From the NCBI GenBank assembly GCA_963728825.1, contig CAVSLA010000005.1:434001-498000 (forward strand): a stretch of DNA of 64,000 nt. Direction: 5' to 3'. The position numbers were made by a program, and so were the translations under genes. The notes below the pieces were generated by a model. That model searched no databases. It was not told where the DNA came from and was given only the letters and a program-made list of their open reading frames with translations. Of this stretch, positions 26,162 to 35,736 are shown piece after piece; the first letter of the stretch is position 1; each line of letters starts with the position of its first letter. Source of the stretch: CAVREM01 sp963728825 (GTDB lineage: Bacteria > Acidobacteriota > Vicinamibacteria > Vicinamibacterales > CAVVIG01).

Positions 26162-27892
26162 GGGATGACTGCAGCCCCTGGTCCAGGGTACGGCATACCG
26201 CCCCCACCGCCAGGCGGAGCGCCTGCCGTCGTGAAACTCCACACCGGACCAGTCCGCGACTGGAGCGCCCACGTTTTGCTGACAATGCGCCAGTAGTACG
26301 TCGTGCCCGGCTGCAGGTTGGTGACAGCGAACGTCTCCGTCCGGCCGTCGTCGGGGCTGCCCAGCTGTTGGTTCGACGGTCCGACCAGCGCCAGGGTGTT
26401 CGGCGTCGTACCCACGTAAACGTCGTAAAGATGCGCCCATGGTCCGCCCTCCCAGGTGAGGGTCGGGCTCGTGGAAACACCGGAGGCGCCGTTAGCAGGG
26501 CGAAGCGTAGGCGGTAAGCGGGTCCGGCGGCAGCGGCTGCAACGCCCGTAATTGACCGAATCGTTCCATTTGTCCTGGAACTGATCGTCAAACCACTGGA
26601 AGAACCAGGGCTTCCTTTCCAGGAGTCACCTTGTAAAAGTAGTTGTGCTCGTCCTGCCGGTTGGCGGAGGCAGGTCGTCCAATTGGAGGAGCCGAAGATC
26701 ACCTCGCCCAGCCCGTGCAGGACCACCGACGCCTGGTGCATGAGCCCGCGGTGATTGGTGTCGTAATAACGCTGCTTGATCTGAACGCCCGCCATGTGCA
26801 TCCGATCGACGTGCGCGGAATGCCACCGTTTGGCCACATCACGGTACTGGTCCGGCTCGGTGATAACTCGCACCGGCACGTGTCGGTCGACTTCGCGCTG
26901 ATCAGCGCGTTCGGCAGGAGGCTGTCGGTGATGCGATACACGATCGCGTCAATCCCCTGCGTCTCCGCGTTGAAACGCCCGGCGGCGCGCGTCTGGAAGT
27001 TCTGGAGCGGCGGGAAGTTCATCGACGGGTCGATCGGGAAGAGCGCGTATCGCCGCGCCGGCGTGCCGGCGATATTGCGGTAGTTTTCATATCTCGACGT
27101 ATCTATCCAAAGGTCATCAAAGCGCCTTCGGAAACTGTTCGTCAGGGCGAGTTCGGCGGTGTCGTTCGTAAAGAAGATAGCCTCGTCGAAATAGTTGATC
27201 GGCGATTCCGGCACGAACGAGTTGGGCGTGTAGTTCGCTTTGCTGAACTGCAGCACGCCCTGACCGTCGAACAGCATCATCTTGAAGTGCAGGATGTCGC
27301 CCACCACGCGGTGCCGCATCGGAATGCCAGCGGCGGCAAGGGCCTCGATGATCTCCGCGTTTCCAGGCTTGGTGTTGTTCGCCTGCTGGTCGACGATGAT
27401 TCGAATGGGGACGCCCGCGTTATGACGATTGATGAGCTCCTGAGAGTACCGTGCGTCCTGCATGAACCAGAACGCGACGTCGATGCCCCGCGTCTCGTTA
27501 CGGATCAGGTTAATCAGCGGTGTCCGGCAGTCCTCGTTTTTCGAATCGCACAGGCGCTCCTGGGCAGCGGCGGCGATGGGCGAGCCGGACAAAGCTGCTG
27601 CGCACACTAGAATCTGCAGAGGTCGCTTCATTGGTGGTTATCGGAGGCAACTCGTGTGCCCGACTGGCGCAAAGGGTCCTGAACCCCCTCTATCCCCTGC
27701 CGCGAGGGAAAAAGAGTCGCGTCCCCTTCGGGTTCCGCAGGGAGACGCGGAGCCGATTTCCTCATTGTGTGGTGGCTGAATGCTAAGCAGTGGCAGCTCC
27801 CAGCATATCTCACGTCAACAACCATGAGAGGCCGCCATCCGACCTCGTGACAGATAAGAGCTGGCACGGCCTCTGCTGTTGATGCCGGAACG

Positions 27893-28993
27893 GTGGCGTC
27901 CTCACGGTCCAGCTCAGGTTCGCCGTTCGGCCCCGACACGCAAGCTCAGCTTCGCGCGCCGGACCTGTCGGTCGTGATGTGCACGTACAACCGCGCCCCT
28001 CTTCTCGGGGGCGCCATGCGGAGTGTGCTGGCCCAGGTCGCCTCAACGCCGGCTTTCGAGCTGCTCGTCGTCGACAACAATTCCACCGACCGGACGCGGG
28101 AACTCGTCGAAGAGCTCGCCGGACCCGACGCTCGCGTCAGATACATCTTCGAACCGCGGCAGGGTTTATCGCACGCCCGAAATGCCGGCATCCGCGAGGC
28201 GCGCGGTGCGTTCATCGCCTTCATCGACGACGACCTGCTGGCCCCGCCTGATTGGGTAAGCGCGATCATCCGGGCATTTCGCGAATTCCCAGAAGCGGAC
28301 ATCGTGGGCGGCCGTCTGCTGCCGCTGTGGCCGGTCGAACCTCCCGTTTGGCTGACCCGCGATCATTGGGCACCGCTGGCCCTCGCCGATCATGGGGATG
28401 AGCCGATCGTCGTCACGGCGACGCGTCCGGTTGCCCTGGTGGGGGCGGGCGGTTGCCGGCGCGAGCTCTTCGAAGCGGTCGGCACCTTCGCCACGGACTT
28501 CCAGCGTGTTCGCGACAGCATCGGCTCGCTCGAGGACCACGATTTCATGCTGCGGGTCCTGCGCACAGGCCGCAAGGCGCTCTACGATCCCCGCATCTCG
28601 TTGAAAGCGGCCGTCCAGCCGAGCCGACTGGACCGTGATTACCATCGGCGATGGCACACCGGGCACGGGCATTTCCACGCGTTGCTGCGCTCGCAGCACC
28701 TCGAGCAGACGAGCGTCGGCACTCTGCTGGGCGTGCCGGCCCACTTATATCGTCAGGCGCTCGGCGACGTCGTCAATTGGACTGCGGCCAAGGTGGCAGG
28801 CAATCAGGCGCAAGCCTTTCTCCACGAGGTGCGCCTTCGCTTTTTCCATGGGTTCTTCCGGACGCGCGTGCGCGAATTTGTCACTCAACGCCGCGGCTGG
28901 CCGCCCGCGCTGTGGCGCCTGCCTCGCCTGTTCGCACGGCGCCGTGGAAACGGCACCTCTTCGGCGGGCGCCGGCGCACTCCGAGTGAGATGA
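27893..28993 (+). CDS. Family 2 glycosyltransferase
   Basis: A 366-residue product starting at GTG 27893, with no strong ribosome binding site, so a slightly later start is possible. GT2 motifs: LSVVMCTYNRAPLLGGAM, LLVVDNNSTDRT, RQGLSHARNAGIREARG and AFIDDDLLAPPDW (DDD site). It opens a three-gene operon with 4-bp ATGA overlaps (27893-28993, 28990-30210, 30207-31235), transcribed divergently from the phospholipase-D-like gene. Confidence 0.85.
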   Translation: MASSRSSSGSPFGPDTQAQLRAPDLSVVMCTYNRAPLLGGAMRSVLAQVASTPAFELLVVDNNSTDRTRELVEELAGPDARVRYIFEPRQGLSHARNAGIREARGAFIAFIDDDLLAPPDWVSAIIRAFREFPEADIVGGRLLPLWPVEPPVWLTRDHWAPLALADHGDEPIVVTATRPVALVGAGGCRRELFEAVGTFATDFQRVRDSIGSLEDHDFMLRVLRTGRKALYDPRISLKAAVQPSRLDRDYHRRWHTGHGHFHALLRSQHLEQTSVGTLLGVPAHLYRQALGDVVNWTAAKVAGNQAQAFLHEVRLRFFHGFFRTRVREFVTQRRGWPPALWRLPRLFARRRGNGTSSAGAGALRVR

Positions 28994-30210
28994 ACATGCG
29001 CAAACCGGTAATGCGGCTGGGCCGGTTGGTACAGGCTGCTGATACCTGGTGGCAGCGGTTCCGGCGTCCGGACATGCGCCACGTCGTCTTCGACGCACGC
29101 ACCGCGATGGAGTATGCCATGATGGCGCCGGTGCACCGTCGACTGCTGACGGATTCGCGCGTGCACTGCTGGCTGATGTCCAGCGCGGCCCCCGCGCAGA
29201 TTCACGAGATCTTCCGCGACGCGCCGCGCGGCGCGCCCGTGCTCTCACGGCGCCACGCGATGCTCAAACGCTTCGACGTGGCCGTGGCGGCCGACTTGAT
29301 CTGGGCGACCCTGCCCCGCGGGACGCGTCGCGTCCAGATGTTCCACGGCGTGGCTGGTAAGTGGAGCCGCTTCTACGACCGCCCGAGCAGCTCGATGCGC
29401 CACTGGGACCGCCTCTTCTTCATCAACCGGCGGCGATTGGAGAATCACGTCGCGAGCGGCGCCGTGGACCGTGACAGTCCGGCGATCCGGCTGGTGGGCA
29501 TGCCGAAAAGCGATTGCCTGGTCGACGGCAGTATCCGGCGCGACGATGTGCTCGAAGCGCACGGGCTCGATTCCTCCCTCCCGACCGTGCTGTACGCGCC
29601 GACGTGGACGCGTTTCTCGTCGCTGAACGTCGTGGGTGAGGAGTTGGTCCGCCGGCTCGCGGAGACGGGGTGGACCGTGCTCGTCAAGCTGCACGACAAC
29701 TCGCTCAACCCGAACTTCGAGAGCTCCGGCGGCGTGGACTGGGTGGCGCGGTTGACGCCGATTTTGGCGAAGGGGCGCGGGCGCCTCATCACATCGGGCG
29801 ACGCCTCGCCCTGGCTGGCTGCCGCGGACGTGCTGATCACCGATCACAGCTCAATCGGTTTCGAATATCTGCTTCTCGATCGTCCCCTCGTGCGAATCTC
29901 GATGCCGGAGCTCATCAGACGAACCGACATTCCCGACGACTACGTCCAATTGCTCGCCTCGGCGTCGACCACCGTCACGACGGTGTCGGACATCGTGACG
30001 GCAGTGGCCGAGGCCGTGTCGCATCCGGCACGCCTGTCCGACGTGCGGCGTGCTCTGGCCGCCGAACTCTTCCACGAACCCGGCAGCGCCACCGATCGAG
30101 CAAGCGACGAACTCTACGCGCTGATGGAGCTCGACGCACCACCATGCGTCCAGCCCGTCATTCCGGTTCGGCCGGTCGCCTGCACGGCGGCGCGCGCAGT
30201 GTCCCGATGA
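28990..30210 (+). CDS. CDP-glycerol:glycerophosphotransferase-like protein
   Basis: A 406-residue product. ATG 28990 overlaps the previous stop (ATGA). The C-terminal half has the TagB/TagF signature blocks: TVLYAPTWTRF, WTVLVKLHDNS and VLITDHSSIGFEYLLLDRPLV (DHSS at the donor site). These enzymes transfer polyol-phosphate from a CDP-activated donor during teichoic-acid-like polymer synthesis. The N-terminal part (RRVQMFHGVAGKWSRF) is also typical. Its presence between two GT2 genes suggests a glycan with phosphodiester-linked units. The exact donor is unknown. Confidence 0.8.
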   Translation: MNMRKPVMRLGRLVQAADTWWQRFRRPDMRHVVFDARTAMEYAMMAPVHRRLLTDSRVHCWLMSSAAPAQIHEIFRDAPRGAPVLSRRHAMLKRFDVAVAADLIWATLPRGTRRVQMFHGVAGKWSRFYDRPSSSMRHWDRLFFINRRRLENHVASGAVDRDSPAIRLVGMPKSDCLVDGSIRRDDVLEAHGLDSSLPTVLYAPTWTRFSSLNVVGEELVRRLAETGWTVLVKLHDNSLNPNFESSGGVDWVARLTPILAKGRGRLITSGDASPWLAAADVLITDHSSIGFEYLLLDRPLVRISMPELIRRTDIPDDYVQLLASASTTVTTVSDIVTAVAEAVSHPARLSDVRRALAAELFHEPGSATDRASDELYALMELDAPPCVQPVIPVRPVACTAARAVSR

Positions 30211-31235
30211 CCGCTATGCGATTGGACGTTGTGATTCCCACGTACAATCGTGCCGCGCTGCTGCCGCGGGCGCTCGAGAGCCTGCTCGCTGCGGAACGCG
30301 CCCCTCACCTGTCGGTAGACGTGACCGTGGTCGACAATCGATCGACCGACGATACCCGTTCAATCGTCGAGTCGTTCCGGTCCCGTTTCGGCGACGCGCT
30401 TCATTACGTGTACGAGCAGAAGCCAGGGCGATCGCACGCCCTCAACGCCGGCATCGCCGCGACCCGTGGCGATCTGGTTGGAATGATCGATGACGACGAG
30501 GAAGTCGATCGCCACTGGCTGTTGCCGATCGCCGACGCGTTTGCCGATCCCGAGACCGACTTCATTGGCGGCCCGTACTTGCCACGCTGGGGGGGTGAAC
30601 GACCGGCCTGGGTCGGATCGGGGTACGGCGCCGTCATCGGCTGGGCGGAATGCGGCCCCGACGCACAGCAATTCGGCCCCGGCTGTGACGCGATGCTCAT
30701 GGGTGGGAACGCGGTGATCCGCCGATCGATTCTCCAGCGCGTCGGGCCGTATTCAGTGGATCTCGGCCGCACCCCGGGCGGGCGCCTGCTCTCGTGCGAA
30801 GACGAAGACATGTTCGCGCGCCTGCTGGCGATTGGCGCTCGCGGCTTCTACCGACCCGATCTCGTCATCCATCACTACGTCCCGCCCGAACGCCTGACCA
30901 AGCGCTACTTCCGCCGATGGTGCTTCTGGCGCGGCGTGTCACAAGGGGTGCTCGACAGGCGGCGGCCTGCGGCGGTGCCGTACGTGCTCGGCGTGCCGCG
31001 CTATCGAGTGGGCGCGGCCTTTCGCGCCGCCATCGATTTGGGGCGGGGGCTCTTCGGCCGCCGCGATCCAGTGCGGATCTTCCAGAGCGAGCTCGCGTGG
31101 TGGGATCTGGTTGGCCTCGTCTACGGCAAGCACTTCTACGCGGCCGGACCGCTGGCAGCGACTTCCCTCGTGCGTCACGCCACCGCGGCAGCCCGGCGCT
31201 GGCGAGCGAACAGGACGCGGAGTTTGGTCCAGTAG
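30207..31235 (+). CDS. Family 2 glycosyltransferase
   Basis: A 342-residue product with ATG 30207 overlapping the preceding stop (ATGA). GT2 motifs: LDVVIPTYNRAALLPRAL, VTVVDNRSTDDT, KPGRSHALNAGIAATRG and GMIDDDEEVDRHW. A RLLSCEDEDMFARLL segment is the acidic ED-type acceptor-site motif. The RYFRRWCFWRGVSQG block is shared with the GT2 at 24157. Its last 61 bp overlap, tail to tail, the 3' end of the flippase gene on the other strand. Confidence 0.87.
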   Translation: MTAMRLDVVIPTYNRAALLPRALESLLAAERAPHLSVDVTVVDNRSTDDTRSIVESFRSRFGDALHYVYEQKPGRSHALNAGIAATRGDLVGMIDDDEEVDRHWLLPIADAFADPETDFIGGPYLPRWGGERPAWVGSGYGAVIGWAECGPDAQQFGPGCDAMLMGGNAVIRRSILQRVGPYSVDLGRTPGGRLLSCEDEDMFARLLAIGARGFYRPDLVIHHYVPPERLTKRYFRRWCFWRGVSQGVLDRRRPAAVPYVLGVPRYRVGAAFRAAIDLGRGLFGRRDPVRIFQSELAWWDLVGLVYGKHFYAAGPLAATSLVRHATAAARRWRANRTRSLVQ

Positions 31236-32749
31236 AAACGCCGTTCGTCGGCGCTCATGGCTACACCGATAACTAGCGCGGCATAGAGCAGCCCGCCGGC
31301 GGCAAGGCGCAGCCCCACGTCGATCAGGCCCGCGGGTGGTACGCGTAGCGCCACCCACAACAACGCGCCCATGACTCCGGCCGGCCACATCGCCGGCCAT
31401 ACGGACTCCACCAACGGTCGGCTGAGGGGAAGCCCCACTCGCCGACAGGCCGCCGGATACAACACGAAGACAGCCGCCACGCTGACGGGAAGCAACGTGC
31501 CGAGTGCGACGCCGACCAATCCGAGCGGGCGGATCAATGCGATGCTCATCAGCACGTTCACGACAGCCGTTGTCGCGTTGACATAGGTGAGAATGTGATG
31601 CCGGCCCGCGCCTTTCAGAATCTGGTTGGCCGGCGCCGTGGTGACTCGCACCAGCACGACCGTCAGGAGGATCTGCATCGGCAGAACGCTCGCCGCGAAT
31701 GGCGCGCCCACCCAGCTCTCGACCAGGGCGCTGGCATGCACGATCAACCCAATCGTGAGAGGCGCCGCAAGCGCCAGCGATAGCTTCGTCCCCTGCAAAA
31801 GGATCATCTGCAGGCGATCCTGACGCTGCGACTCGTCGCTATCCACGACATTGGGAAACAAAGCATCGTTCAGCTGGCTCGTCAGCTGTTGTGTCACCTG
31901 CGACACCCGCTGCGCCACCGTCCAGACGCCGACAGCCGTCGTACCGAGGATCGCCCCGATGACAAGCGCGTCGGACGAGTAGTTCAGCTTCGCCGACCAG
32001 TCGAGCACCGCCATGTAGACGCTGAAACCCGTCACCTCGCGCAGCCGCGAACGCCGGAACAGCGACGGCCGGACCCGGAGTCCCGGATACGCGCGGAATG
32101 CATTCCACGCGAAGAACCCCAGCGACAGAATGCGGACGGCAGTCGTGGCCGCGACGAGAGCAACGAGGCCATAACCGGCGCTCAGAACCGCCACGTTGAC
32201 AGCAGCGACGACGAGGCTGGTGCCGATGCTGACGCCGTTGTTCAGGTAGTACCTTTGAAATCCGTACGTCACCGCACCAAACACCGACAGCGGGAAGCGC
32301 ACGCTCAGGTACACCCCGACGATGAGCAGGACACGGCGGGCGGTGGACAGCTGCGCCGGATCGACGTTGAACAGCGAATCGAACTGCCAGGCGAGCACGG
32401 CCGTCACGAGGAAGCACATGGCTCCAAGCCCGCCGAATACGAGGGTCACGGTGCTGACGACCTCGTTCAGCGCCGTTCGGTCGCGCCACGCGCGGTACTT
32501 CGCGATGAACTTCGGGAGGGCGCCGCCGTACCCAAGGTCCAACACCCCGAAGAACCAGGTCACCGATGTGATGAGGATCCAGAGGCCATACGTCGACGGT
32601 CCGAGGTGCGAGACGTTGAAAGGCAGCAGGACCAGTCCGATCGCGCCATCGATGAAGATGGCCAGGTATCGGGTGCTGACGTTCCGGGCGACAAGCTCGA
32701 TCGGGCCGTTTTCGGGTCCCCAGACCTGTGGATCGGCGGAGGTGTTCAT
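31175..32749 (-). CDS. Wzx-like polysaccharide flippase
   Basis: A 524-residue membrane protein from ATG 32749. A TTG at 32806 would add 19 residues. Twelve to fourteen hydrophobic segments are visible, beginning YLAIFIDGAIGLVLLPFNV, with the S/T-rich SHLGPSTYGLWIL loop common in the MOP/PST exporter family. It would flip undecaprenyl-linked repeat units across the inner membrane. It is the only exporter in the glycan region. Its 3' end runs into the convergent GT2 gene. Confidence 0.85.
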   Translation of the reverse strand: MNTSADPQVWGPENGPIELVARNVSTRYLAIFIDGAIGLVLLPFNVSHLGPSTYGLWILITSVTWFFGVLDLGYGGALPKFIAKYRAWRDRTALNEVVSTVTLVFGGLGAMCFLVTAVLAWQFDSLFNVDPAQLSTARRVLLIVGVYLSVRFPLSVFGAVTYGFQRYYLNNGVSIGTSLVVAAVNVAVLSAGYGLVALVAATTAVRILSLGFFAWNAFRAYPGLRVRPSLFRRSRLREVTGFSVYMAVLDWSAKLNYSSDALVIGAILGTTAVGVWTVAQRVSQVTQQLTSQLNDALFPNVVDSDESQRQDRLQMILLQGTKLSLALAAPLTIGLIVHASALVESWVGAPFAASVLPMQILLTVVLVRVTTAPANQILKGAGRHHILTYVNATTAVVNVLMSIALIRPLGLVGVALGTLLPVSVAAVFVLYPAACRRVGLPLSRPLVESVWPAMWPAGVMGALLWVALRVPPAGLIDVGLRLAAGGLLYAALVIGVAMSADERRFYWTKLRVLFARQRRAAAVA

Positions 32750-33048
32750 CGGTCGTGCGTACGAGGAGTAAGCGCGGCTGTTCGAGTCACGCAAGCCCTT
32801 CAGCAAGCCGGATGCCTGACGGGATGACCCGGGGCGTTCGTTGCACCTACGAAATTCTCGGTGGCGAGTCGTCGAGGCCGATCGACTTCTTCGCGAGTGG
32901 AACCGGATGCTGAAGTTGGGGCCTGCTCATCCCAATCCACCCCGATTCCCCAGGCCCTGAGCAGGGCCCTGTCGAGCTTCGCGGGCGGCCGCCTAGATGC
33001 ACAGCCGCCCTACGGTATGCTCGCGCGGCGCTGGATTAGCCTGCATCG

Positions 33049-34125
33049 ATGAGGATGTTCAGTTCGGCAAACGGTGAAAGGCTCGGGGATTGGCCGGTGT
33101 CGTTCTATCTTCCCGGTCGACAGGCGCTCGGCGGCGTCGATCCCTTGTCACTCGACCCGGAACGCGACTGGGCGGTCTTCGGAACCGGTGTATACGTGTG
33201 GGTTCTGCAGACGTTCGTGCGGCTGCGCCTGGCTGGCGCCCCAGTTCAGCTGGTCGACAAACCGCCGGATTCGGGAGTCGTCGTCACTCACGCCGATGAC
33301 TTCACCGGCCTGCTCGAGGTCGCGAGGTCGCCCGACGATCTGGCAATCGTGGTCGCGCGATCGGATCGTGCACCGCAGCCCCTCGCAGACTTCAGCATCG
33401 TGCAGAACCCGGCGGATGCCGACGACTATCAGTTTTTCATTCCTTCGTGGCTGCAGCCTGGCCTTGTGCCGCGGCTGTCTGATCGCGACTCGACGATCGA
33501 AACCGTCGCGTATTTCGGATCGATCAAAGAGCTCGATCCGGAACTGGCTGCCCCTGCGTGGGTTGAGACCCTGCGAGCACGAGGACTGAACTGGGAAAGC
33601 CGCACGATCCTGTTCGGCGGAAGCGACCAGCTCTATCAACAGCCCCCCTGGAACGACTACGCAACCATCGATGTCGTGGTGGCCCTACGCGCCCGTGAAG
33701 CGTGGGCCGCACGGTCCAAGCCGGCGGCTAAACTCCAGAACGCGTGGGTCGCCGGAGTGCCGGCCATCCTGAGCCCGGAGAGCCAGTACCGCTATCTCAG
33801 GCGCTCCCCCCTCGATTACATCGAAGCGCGCAGCGCGGCTGACGTGCTGTCGGCGATCGACAGGCTGCGCGCTGAGCCGGACCTGTATAACGCCATGGTT
33901 CGCAACGGGCTGGAACGGGGGCGCGAGTTCCACGCCGACCGTATTGTCCGGCGCTGGGTCGAAGTGCTCTGGGACGAGACTCCCCGACGTGCCGCGAGGC
34001 TGTCGCATCGCGTCTTCGCGCGGTCGCGGCGTTGCCGCGCGTTCGCACGACGGCTGCAGACGCGGTTTTCAGCACAGCGTGGAGTCGCCGGATCCTTAAA
34101 TACAACGTCTGGAGAATCGGCTTGA
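33049..34125 (+). CDS. Probable GT-B-type glycosyltransferase
   Basis: A 358-residue soluble protein. No strong catalytic motif was recognised, but the C-terminal part (AARSKPAAKLQNAWVAGVPAILSPES, then SAADVLSAIDRLRAEPDLYNAMVRNGLERG) has the layout of the donor-binding half of GT-B enzymes. The N-terminal half is alpha/beta (RDWAVFGTGVYVWVLQTF, APVQLVDKPPDSGVVVTH). It is divergent from the flippase gene across about 300 bp and probably belongs to the same pathway. Confidence 0.55.
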   Translation: MRMFSSANGERLGDWPVSFYLPGRQALGGVDPLSLDPERDWAVFGTGVYVWVLQTFVRLRLAGAPVQLVDKPPDSGVVVTHADDFTGLLEVARSPDDLAIVVARSDRAPQPLADFSIVQNPADADDYQFFIPSWLQPGLVPRLSDRDSTIETVAYFGSIKELDPELAAPAWVETLRARGLNWESRTILFGGSDQLYQQPPWNDYATIDVVVALRAREAWAARSKPAAKLQNAWVAGVPAILSPESQYRYLRRSPLDYIEARSAADVLSAIDRLRAEPDLYNAMVRNGLERGREFHADRIVRRWVEVLWDETPRRAARLSHRVFARSRRCRAFARRLQTRFSAQRGVAGSLNTTSGESA

Positions 34126-34155
34126 CGGAACGGCAACCACCGGCCAGACCTCAGG

Positions 34156-34608
34156 TCACGGCTTCGGCGTGCCCGGCCGCTTGAAGACGACTTCCTTGAG
34201 GGCGGCGGGATCGGGAGGCAGCTCCAGCTGGCCTGCCGGATAGCGGTTCGCTTGCAGCAGGTAGGCCACGATCGCCGCATATTCGTCATCGGTCAAGGAG
34301 GTTGGCTTGTCCTGCGGCATGGTGACCTTGACGATCGTCAACAGGTCCCCGAGATTGCCGTCCTGCCATCTGCTGCTGAAGGCGTCTTCGACCAGCGCGG
34401 ACGCAAATCCCTGACCGCGCAGATCCGACTGATGGCAGAACGCGCACTGAGCGTCGTACACGGCTTTGCCGCGCGCCGCCTGTGCCTCGGAATACACACC
34501 GTCCCACACGGTCCTGGCCGTGGCGCCCTGGGACGGAACGGCCGTGGCATCGATCACGCTGGCTCCCCATCCGAGGATTGCCAACGTCAACGTCCAGTGC
34601 TTCGTCAT
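34156..34608 (-). CDS. Secreted monohaem c-type cytochrome
   Basis: A 150-residue product with a signal peptide (MTKHWTLTLAILGWGASVID). Haem attachment is at CAFCH (about 55-59). The probable axial Met lies in VKVTMPQDKPTSLTD, followed by YAAIVAYLLQANRYPAG, the usual class I C-terminal helix. It lies 20 bp downstream of the aldolase gene on the same strand, after the second PQQ dehydrogenase. The most likely role is electron acceptor for that dehydrogenase in the periplasm. Confidence 0.88.
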   Translation of the reverse strand: MTKHWTLTLAILGWGASVIDATAVPSQGATARTVWDGVYSEAQAARGKAVYDAQCAFCHQSDLRGQGFASALVEDAFSSRWQDGNLGDLLTIVKVTMPQDKPTSLTDDEYAAIVAYLLQANRYPAGQLELPPDPAALKEVVFKRPGTPKP

Positions 34609-34628
34609 GCGCGTTCGGCCATCGTTCT

Positions 34629-35696
34629 TCAGGGCTTCGCCGGCGTCGCAAACGGTCCGCCCTCGACCTTGCCCTGCGTGTTCGCGAGCGGACCGAGCTC
34701 CGCGGCCACGCCTCGAGCGATCGCCGCCGTCTCGCTTCCCGCCTGGAAGCAGGTGAAGTCCGGACGATCGCGCCACGCCAACGGGCCGCACAAGCGGATG
34801 TTGGCTTTGATCGCCGCGTCGTGCACGATGTTGATCGCGCGTTCGTAGTCGGGCGTCCCCTGACGGAAGCCGGTGAAGTTTCCGAGGTCGCCGCTCGCCG
34901 CGAAGATGCCGGTGACGCCGGGCACTTTGGCAATGGCGTCGGCGTTCTTCACCCCTTCCAGCGTCTCGATCATCAGGATCAGCACGATGTTGTCGTTGGC
35001 CGTATTGCGATAGCCGCCGGGGACGCCTCCCCACATCGCCGCGTCGAAGGCTTGACCGCCGCCGTTGCTGCGCCGGCCGAGCGGCGGGAAGTAAGTCCAG
35101 TTCCGCGCTTCGATTGCTTCTTCGACGGTGTCGACCGTCGGGACGACGATCACCAGCGCGCCGGCATCCACCGCGTGCTGAATCTCACGCTCGTCCGAGT
35201 AGGCGACCCGGGCGCCAGGCACGGCTTTCGCGTCCGGACACGTCCGCCACATGCGCGCCGCGGCCTGCCAGTCGCGCTGGTCATGCTGCATCTCGGTCCA
35301 GATGAAGTCATACCCGGCGTTCGCCATCGCGCAATAGGTCGCCGGATCCGTCGCGCTGAAGATGGTGCCGCCCGTCACTTTTCCGCCCTGCATCATCTTC
35401 ATCTTGACGGGATTCCAGATCTTCGTCCCCGGCGGCGGGGTGAAGGCCGGTCCGAACTTCCATGTCGCCGGATCGAACGGGCCCTGGTTCACCGAGCCGG
35501 GAGGCGGCGTGTCCTTCGCCCCGCTGTCCTTGCCGGCCGGCGCGGCGAGAGGAAACTTCGCCGCGCCAGGATCGGGTTTGTTGGCGTAGGGATCGGCCGT
35601 GGGTTTCGGTTGTGCCGGCGGGTTCTGCGATTGAGCGGCGAGCGTGGCGAGCCCGAGCACCAGAATCGCCGCGACTGCCAGACGTTTGTCCTTCAC
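34629..35696 (-). CDS. Exported HpcH/HpaI-type aldolase (citrate lyase beta-like)
   Basis: A 355-residue product. The N-terminus KDKRLAVAAILVLGLATLAAQ is a signal peptide, followed by a Pro-rich stretch to about residue 90. The rest is an HpcH/HpaI TIM barrel: YDFIWTEMQHD, VVPTVDTVEEA and ILMIETLEGVKNADAIAKVPGVTGIFAASGDLGNF, which keep the metal-site Glu/Asp pattern of class II pyruvate aldolases. The well-studied enzymes are cytoplasmic, so an export signal is unusual. It sits between a PQQ dehydrogenase and a cytochrome c. Confidence 0.82.
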   Translation of the reverse strand: MKDKRLAVAAILVLGLATLAAQSQNPPAQPKPTADPYANKPDPGAAKFPLAAPAGKDSGAKDTPPPGSVNQGPFDPATWKFGPAFTPPPGTKIWNPVKMKMMQGGKVTGGTIFSATDPATYCAMANAGYDFIWTEMQHDQRDWQAAARMWRTCPDAKAVPGARVAYSDEREIQHAVDAGALVIVVPTVDTVEEAIEARNWTYFPPLGRRSNGGGQAFDAAMWGGVPGGYRNTANDNIVLILMIETLEGVKNADAIAKVPGVTGIFAASGDLGNFTGFRQGTPDYERAINIVHDAAIKANIRLCGPLAWRDRPDFTCFQAGSETAAIARGVAAELGPLANTQGKVEGGPFATPAKP

Positions 35697-35736
35697 GTGA
35701 GCCTCCTGATCTTCCGATGCCTTGTCTGGCGCGCTC

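Larger units (their letters stand above)
25189..27631 (-). pseudogene. Phospholipase-D-like / FN3-like / double CBM6 secreted protein with three frameshifts
   Basis: ATG 27631 opens a signal peptide (MKRPLQILVCAAALSGSPIA). Frame 1 reads the first PLD half, including HFKMMLFDG (HxK...D motif), to about 26880. Frame 2 reads VPVRVITEPDQYRDVAKRW to GEVIFGSSNWTT near 26673. One extra base at about 26672 moves to ASANRQDEHNYFYKVTPG. Another extra base near 26613-26619 moves to KPWFFQWFDDQFQDKW, then an FN3-like domain (TYYWRIVSKTWALQSRTG) and two CBM6 modules to the stop at 25189. Restored length is about 810 residues. The second HKD-like motif reads MHQASVV, without its lysine. Three indels in 270 bp mean either real decay or poor assembly. 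Confidence 0.8.

Noticed and set aside
27700..27780. GC-rich inverted segment between the PLD-like gene and the GT2 operon as a riboswitch
   Set aside because: Only a loose CGCGTC...GACGCG pairing is visible. It lies between divergent genes and no known riboswitch core is recognised.
32749..32806. TTG 32806 as the flippase start
   Set aside because: The extra 19 residues (MLKGLRDSNSRAYSSYARP) look unlike the family, and no ribosome binding site supports it. ATG 32749 is kept with some doubt.
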